This document shows positions 50,172 through 54,396 of a DNA stretch of 54,396 nucleotides, piece by piece. The DNA is from Bacteroidota bacterium (GTDB taxonomy: Bacteria > Bacteroidota > Ignavibacteria > OLB7): NCBI GenBank assembly GCA_018266795.1, contig JAFDZV010000032.1, positions 1 through 54,396 on the forward strand, given 5' to 3'. Position numbers and translations under genes: made by a program. Below the pieces are notes generated by a model that saw only the letters and a list, made by a program, of their open reading frames with translations, did no database searches and was not told the DNA's origin. Numbering within the stretch: the first letter of the stretch is position 1; every line of letters begins with the position of its first letter.

Positions 50172-50245
50172 GGACGGTGATACCCAGCAGTAGCCACCCG
50201 GTTTGTTGAGCCGCAGTGAGATGAACCGTGTGGGTATCACCGTCC
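50172..50245 (+). repeat. Long-armed inverted repeat containing GTGATAC/GTATCAC
   Basis: GGACGGTGATACCCA and its exact complement (15 bp) enclose a 44-base loop with its own CCGGTT/AACCG pairing. It starts seven bases after the T9SS protein stop. It could be a transcription terminator, or an operator, because GTATCAC also occurs in the array before secreted gene 2. Confidence 0.65.
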
Positions 50246-50300
50246 TGGCTCAGCCGCAAAAGAGATCGCAGCGTCGAGAAGGGAAGTCCTGCTCGTATTC

Positions 50301-50334
50301 GCGAATCCCGACCGAATCTTCGGCCGGGATTCGC
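50301..50334. terminator. Hairpin in the leader of the second regulator
   Basis: GCGAATCCC and GGGATTCGC (9 bp) with further partial pairing (GACCGA/TCGGCC) inside. The bases from 50165 to 50810 otherwise hold no gene, only this hairpin, the 15-bp inverted repeat and the regulator promoter block. Confidence 0.5.
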
Positions 50335-50633
50335 TGCGTTATGAGCCTCGTGTTCGCTCGTACGAGCTCCGCAGCGCATCAGGCCCGATGGTTGCGGGGT
50401 ATCAGCGCTGCGGAATGTGGGCACCGTGGAAGGGGAGCGGCCGGGCACACCGTGTATACCAAACCATACCGATGTAGCATCAGCTCGGAGATCCGGTGGT
50501 TGCGGATTGAGACCGTATACTGCCGGCATGGAAGCGGGATCGGTGCGGCGCTGTCGGGGAAGTTCCCGGGGTGCGGGTGCAGGATGCCAAAAGGTTGACG
50601 GCAGTATTGCGTCGGAACGCATGAATCGTTGGG

Positions 50634-50649
50634 GGAGATTCGTATCTTG
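50634..50649 (+). promoter_or_regulatory. Promoter-like block of the second dual-HTH regulator
   Basis: GGAGATTCGTATCTTG, matching GGAGATTCTATACCTTTG before the first regulator. The -7 box (TATCTTG) is weaker than in copy 1. Confidence 0.45.
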
Positions 50650-50810
50650 TGCTCGCTTTCCCCGCTCTATCGCCAGGGCATTCCCGAAATCGGCGACGCA
50701 TTCGGGCTGTACTGCGGCAGCATGAGGCGTGCGCCATCATATCGATGCCCGGCATCAACGGTCCGCTTTGTCGTTGACCCTCGATGGAGCAGCAACAAGG
50801 AGTTCGAAAT

Positions 50811-52106
50811 ATGCCACGCAGGCGGGATGCAGTAATCACCGAGAGTTCCGAAAAGCTTCAACGTCTGGAATCCGAATATCGCGGCAAGCCTGAAGGGCAG
50901 CGTCTTGCAACCTTGCGTTTGCTCCGGGAACGCCCGGATCGTCCAATCGAGGAGATCGCCACCATGGTTGGCTTCTCAACGGCCACGGTAAAGCGCTGGT
51001 TGCGAGCGTATCGCGAAGGGGGGCTGGCGGCCGTGCTGGATCGTCGGGCCGGCGGCAAGGATACGCAGCGGTTCGATGCCGGATTGAGCACGCTGAAGCA
51101 GAAACTTCTCAATGGCGATCTTTCCAATCTCGAGGAGGCATACGCCTGGATTGCAGATTACCGCCGTTCGCCTGGAACCCGCAAGATCGCGCAGCAGGCG
51201 ATTCACCGCGGGCGTCCCTCCGGGCCGGCCGCGCCGAAATCGCCCGGGCCGGAGCCCGAAGGGGCTGCCGATGCCGAGACAATGCGCCAGCTCCTTGTGG
51301 ACCGCCTGATGGCGGCCGTGGTAAAGGATTCCGAGCGCGTTGATAGTGGTGCGTTCGTTGACTGGCTGCGGAGTATTCATAGTGCCATTGCCGGCGTGTT
51401 CGATGATGTGGATTGGGTCCACTTCATCCCCAACATCAATGTCAACCTGTGGGACCCCTCCGATTATCGGCCCACAATGGCGATCGCTACTGCGTATGGT
51501 GGAGACTCCGAGCCGCTCATGGCTCCGATGTCGAGAGATGAGTGGAACAACGACGCGTTTCACATCCAGCGCATGCTGGAACAACTGGCCGATCAGCGGT
51601 TCGAAGCGGAGCGGTACCACCCCCCCAAGGCATTCGTGTATTACTATTGCGGTACGGCATACCTTGGGACGCTGCTGCTGTGGCGCGAACTCGGCAAGCC
51701 CACCATATCGCGACAGACGCTGGAGATCCTGGACAGTCTTGCACCAACCTTCAAATTTGTCCTGATAGATCTCGTGGCGCGACATATGGCCGTCTGGCCC
51801 CACATGCACACGCCAACCGAGACGGCCAGCCACCTGGCCAGAAGTTTGCAGCTTACACCGCAGGAGACGCGCATCCTGGTTCTGCAATACGTGGGGCGTA
51901 GTTACGAGCAGATCGCCGAGATTCTGAACATTTCGCTGAACACGGTTCGTACCCATGTGAAATCGATCTATGCGAAGTCCGGCACGCACGGGCATTCGGA
52001 TTTCACGGCGCGATACCTGACTCCGCATGCGGGGATGGAGGTCGACAATGGCAGTACGCATGTCCAGGGCCGGGTACGCCGTGAGGCTCCGAAGACCCAG
52101 GAGTAG
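50811..52106 (+). CDS. Dual helix-turn-helix regulator (transposase-type HTH plus LuxR-type HTH), copy 2
   Basis: A 431-residue paralogue of the 47.6-kb regulator. N-terminal HTH IEEIATMVGFSTATVKRWLR and AYREGGLAAVL; a linker with a Pro-rich patch (GRPSGPAAPKSPGPEPEGA); a middle domain with YHPPKAFVYYYCGTAYLGT, LLWRELGKPTISRQT and DLVARHMAVWPHM; LuxR HTH LTPQETRILVLQYVGRSYEQ and NISLNTVRTHVKSIYAKSG. A 40-residue tail is absent from copy 1. ATG at MPRRRD has an AAGGAG ribosome-binding site. The paired secreted gene lies about 690 bases downstream. Confidence 0.88.
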   Translation: MPRRRDAVITESSEKLQRLESEYRGKPEGQRLATLRLLRERPDRPIEEIATMVGFSTATVKRWLRAYREGGLAAVLDRRAGGKDTQRFDAGLSTLKQKLLNGDLSNLEEAYAWIADYRRSPGTRKIAQQAIHRGRPSGPAAPKSPGPEPEGAADAETMRQLLVDRLMAAVVKDSERVDSGAFVDWLRSIHSAIAGVFDDVDWVHFIPNINVNLWDPSDYRPTMAIATAYGGDSEPLMAPMSRDEWNNDAFHIQRMLEQLADQRFEAERYHPPKAFVYYYCGTAYLGTLLLWRELGKPTISRQTLEILDSLAPTFKFVLIDLVARHMAVWPHMHTPTETASHLARSLQLTPQETRILVLQYVGRSYEQIAEILNISLNTVRTHVKSIYAKSGTHGHSDFTARYLTPHAGMEVDNGSTHVQGRVRREAPKTQE

Positions 52107-52793
52107 CTCTGCTGGAGGGCTTCCGGCCAACGGGACGCGTCTCCCGGAACGTTGGAACCAGGATGGACGTTGGTTGGTTTCCCGCACGAGCACCCATGGG
52201 TTGCGGCCCGTCCGGCTGTGCGGGGCACCGTTTGCGCATGCTGCACGTCGATATGCACATGCAGGATGCGGTCCGCGGCGTGAGCGTCTGCCGACCGTTG
52301 GATGGAGAGAGGCCGTACTTCCCGGCGCACCACATGCCCTGGGTACGGATACACCGCCTCGTGCGGACAAGCAATTGCAACACCACCGCAGCCACAGCTG
52401 TTCACCGACCGGTTAACGATCCGGTTACACCGTTTTTAGTGTCAGTGATTCGTATCACGAAGGCGAATATCACCCTAAGATGTGAGTGACTTCGGCATCG
52501 CGACGAGGCCATATTTGTACTGAACACAGGAGATGCATGAGAGAATGCCGGGCCGTCTCCGTACGCATGTTTCCGGATGTCCGATGAGAGGGGCATCAGT
52601 GGGAATGTGCCGGCGGGGTATCCTACCGGGATAAGCGGGTCCGGGAATGCGAGTTCGAATGCACATGATCAGTTGCTCTGTATGGCGGGCGTCGGCGGTA
52701 GAGCCTGTGGGGATGCAGGTGTCTTACTTTCCATGATTTGACATGGGGTCGGAACCACGCGGCTCCGATCCGCAACCTGAGGGAGGTGTCCAT
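52107..52793. other. Leader region of secreted gene 2
   Basis: No protein-coding gene is supported. It contains the operator-like array, a possible 16-codon frame at 52536 (MRECRAVSVRMFPDVR) and a hairpin (TCGGA-acc...ggc-TCCGA, about 52748-52771) just before the ribosome-binding site. Confidence 0.5.
52445..52517 (+). promoter_or_regulatory. Operator-like GTGA/TCAC array and promoter of secreted gene 2
   Basis: GTGATTCGTATCAC, then TCACCCTAAGATGTGAGTGA (14 of 20 bases identical to the box before secreted gene 1), then, aligned without gaps, a -7-like CATATTTG where copy 1 has GATCTTTG. The array lies 277 bases upstream of the start codon. Confidence 0.55.
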
Positions 52794-53372
52794 ATGAGCA
52801 GTAACAAACTGAGGGGAAGCGTTCTATGCGTCCTCTTGCTATCGGCAGCAATGCTGACACGTGCAAACGCGCAGAACAATCCGTGTATTGATCCCGGATC
52901 GCAGATAATCGGCCAGTTCAAAGGAGAAGCACAGCTTTCCGCAAGCGGAAAGTCGACGACAACGACCTGGGATGTGATAATAACACGCACGGTTAACGGA
53001 AACATCGCACTGTCGGTCGACAGCAGGTCGATTCGATTTAGTGGAGATGATGAGGGCATTGACAATACAAGCACGCTCGCGCTGTTCGATCTGATCGACA
53101 TGGTCTCGATTTCACAGGCGATAAATCGGGAATTTGTACCGTGTCCGGTTCCATGCGACCAGCCCCTGTTGGTGACCATAGCATCGCAGGCCTGCGTTCA
53201 GAGAGCTGGAATCGGCATATCTACCAGTTTCATGTCGACATGCGGCGATGCGTGCTGTACGCGAACGTACTCTGTCTGCTGTCCATCAGGTACGGCGTCA
53301 CCGACGTTGACACTCATACGTGTCGATAATCCGGGTTGTGCGGCCGGTTCATGCCAGTCAACCTGTCCGTAG
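52794..53372 (+). CDS. Secreted 12-cysteine protein, copy 2
   Basis: A 192-residue paralogue of the 49.0-kb protein. A signal peptide (LRGSVLCVLLLSAAMLTRANAQ) precedes a beta-rich stretch (WDVIITRTVNGNIALSVDSR, FSGDDEGIDNTSTLALFDLID) and the cysteine-rich C terminus: CPVPC, QACVQR, CGDACCTRTYSVCCPSGT, NPGC and GSCQSTCP. Start at MSSNKLRG is backed by a GAGGGAGG ribosome-binding site; an in-frame ATG 51 bases upstream lacks one. Function unknown. A perfect GC hairpin about 125 bases downstream may end the transcript. Confidence 0.85.
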   Translation: MSSNKLRGSVLCVLLLSAAMLTRANAQNNPCIDPGSQIIGQFKGEAQLSASGKSTTTTWDVIITRTVNGNIALSVDSRSIRFSGDDEGIDNTSTLALFDLIDMVSISQAINREFVPCPVPCDQPLLVTIASQACVQRAGIGISTSFMSTCGDACCTRTYSVCCPSGTASPTLTLIRVDNPGCAAGSCQSTCP

Positions 53373-54396
53373 AGATGGAGAGAGCTCTACGGCAGCGGCC
53401 GGCCGGAACACGACAATGAACCGTGGCTGCTGACTGTGCTCACGTATGAACTTCTGTCGGTGCGGCTTGCCCGATTGGAAGCATGGTGCCGGTATCGCGG
53501 CCGGTGCGTTCTGCACCGGCCGCAACCGGCGGACCGGGTTAAGTGTGAGTGAGGATCGGCTGCTCCGAAGCGGACCATTGGCGCCATCGATGCGGCACTA
53601 TTGCAGCGCTCGCAGAGCGTGACGGGTTTAGGCCCTGCGGCTGTGGTCTGTTGACGGTGACCAGTTGCGGGCCGTAGCCGCCGGAGCTCCCGTTCCCGTG
53701 CAGGGAACTCTGCGCGCAGAGTGGATGTGTGCGTTCGTTTCGGGACTCTGAGGAGCAGACGCAGTCGAATCCTCCGGAGAGTGGGCGATGCGGGTGAAGA
53801 TCTTCCGTGGGCGGCGGAAAGGGACTGTTGGAATCCTGCAGCCCATTCAGGCAGATACGTGAGCGTTCGGAGATCGAGGGGCGGAACTTCCGGCCCATCG
53901 GAAGGTGAAGGCGAATAGACCGGCTCAATCCGGATCTGAAGACTGCCCGTTGCCGGAATTCCGGTCGGGGAGTAGATATCCGGACCAACGCGTCCCGATA
54001 CCAGTTCATTGAGGTTGAGAGGCCATCAAGACATTGTACGGCATGTGGTGTGCATGCCGGAATATCTAAGCCGGCCGGGCAGGTAATCCCATCCGCGATC
54101 GATACTAAATGGGGGGAGCATCGATCATGGTATAGTTAACCGGGCGCCTGTCGGGTACTAAGGCGGTGATGCGAGCTGCGGACCACGAATGTGCTCTAAC
54201 GTGTGGGGGCACTTGTTCGTACTCGCGTCGCCGCCCGGCTTATATCCAGGATGTGCCGGGAGGCTTGCCCGCCGAGCCCGGTCTCTCCATGTCCGGCCGG
54301 GTCACAGGCGCTTGGCAGAGCGTGCTCGGCACCGGAGATCGCCGGTTTGGCCGAGGTACCGGACGAGTCGTGCGACAGGGTCCGTCGGGTAGCGCC
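53373..54396. other. Non-coding region to the end of the window
   Basis: No gene is supported. It contains a GC hairpin (listed) and TAAGTGTGAGTGAGGATCGG near 53540, which matches half of the operator box before secreted gene 2. Frames at 53539-54009 (minus) and 54189-54392 (plus) lack protein-like composition. Confidence 0.5.
53497..53523. terminator. Perfect GC hairpin after secreted gene 2
   Basis: GCGGCCGGTGC-gttct-GCACCGGCCGC, an 11-bp stem with no T-tract. Confidence 0.55.

Noticed and set aside
53539-54009. 156-codon minus-strand frame near the window end
   Set aside because: No homology-like segments, biased residues (Ser/Arg/Pro), and it crosses the operator half-box.

Overview
The window reads as a high-GC chromosome segment from a bacterium of the Bacteroidota/Chlorobiota (FCB) group, most plausibly a Kapabacteria- or Ignavibacteria-like lineage (inference). 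Three things point there. One small secreted protein ends in a type IX secretion (T9SS) sorting domain. Several upstream regions carry a Bacteroidota-type TAnnTTTG -7 box. A 56-residue protein beside rpmE/rpsR resembles the Bacteroidota DUF4295 family. Most of the window is ordinary housekeeping sequence, but two stretches are accessory in character: 15.8-16.9 kb (palindromes) and 46.9-54.4 kb (sparse coding, duplicated genes).

Layout. 0-3.3 kb: the 3' end of a propionyl-CoA carboxylase carboxyltransferase gene, a receiver-like protein, a RAYT-type IS200-like transposase set among REP-like repeats, and a DinB-like protein. 3.5-8.6 kb: a CBM9/DUF5916 outer-membrane-type protein, cmk and pyrC. 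8.7-15.8 kb: a glycosyltransferase-deacetylase fusion, a cystathionine beta-synthase-type enzyme, a J-domain-like membrane protein and galE. 16.9-24 kb: mutY, a sulfite-oxidase-like molybdoenzyme, a TPR protein, a VWA membrane protein, and tsaD-rsmB. 24-30 kb: an APC permease flanked by two paralogous small membrane proteins, sixA, mobA and a MATE exporter. 30.6-37 kb: a biotin carrier protein, PspA, a YbjN-like protein, gyrA, tRNA-Leu(CAA), and a translation cluster (DUF4295-like, bL31, bS18). 37-46.9 kb: rpe and a Lon-like protease, a compact biotin operon bioB-F-D-A that ends in an unexpected ferritin-like diiron protein, and glyS.

The most unusual stretch is 46.9-53.4 kb. It holds two copies of one module. 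Each module is a regulator with two helix-turn-helix domains (transposase-type at the N terminus, LuxR-type at the C terminus, with an unrecognised middle domain), followed by a separately promoted secreted protein with a shared 12-cysteine pattern ending in STCP. A T9SS-sorted protein lies between the copies. The DNA between each regulator and its secreted gene carries matching GTGA/TCAC operator-like boxes, and both regulator genes share a promoter-like GGAGATTC motif. I do not recognise this as a described system.

Functional links: the biotin operon supplies the cofactor for the biotin carrier protein and the carboxyltransferase. MobA supplies molybdenum cofactor chemistry that could serve the sulfite-oxidase-like protein. 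A dispersed 66-68 bp intergenic element with inverted ends occurs five or six times between housekeeping genes. All family assignments come from reading motifs, without database searches.
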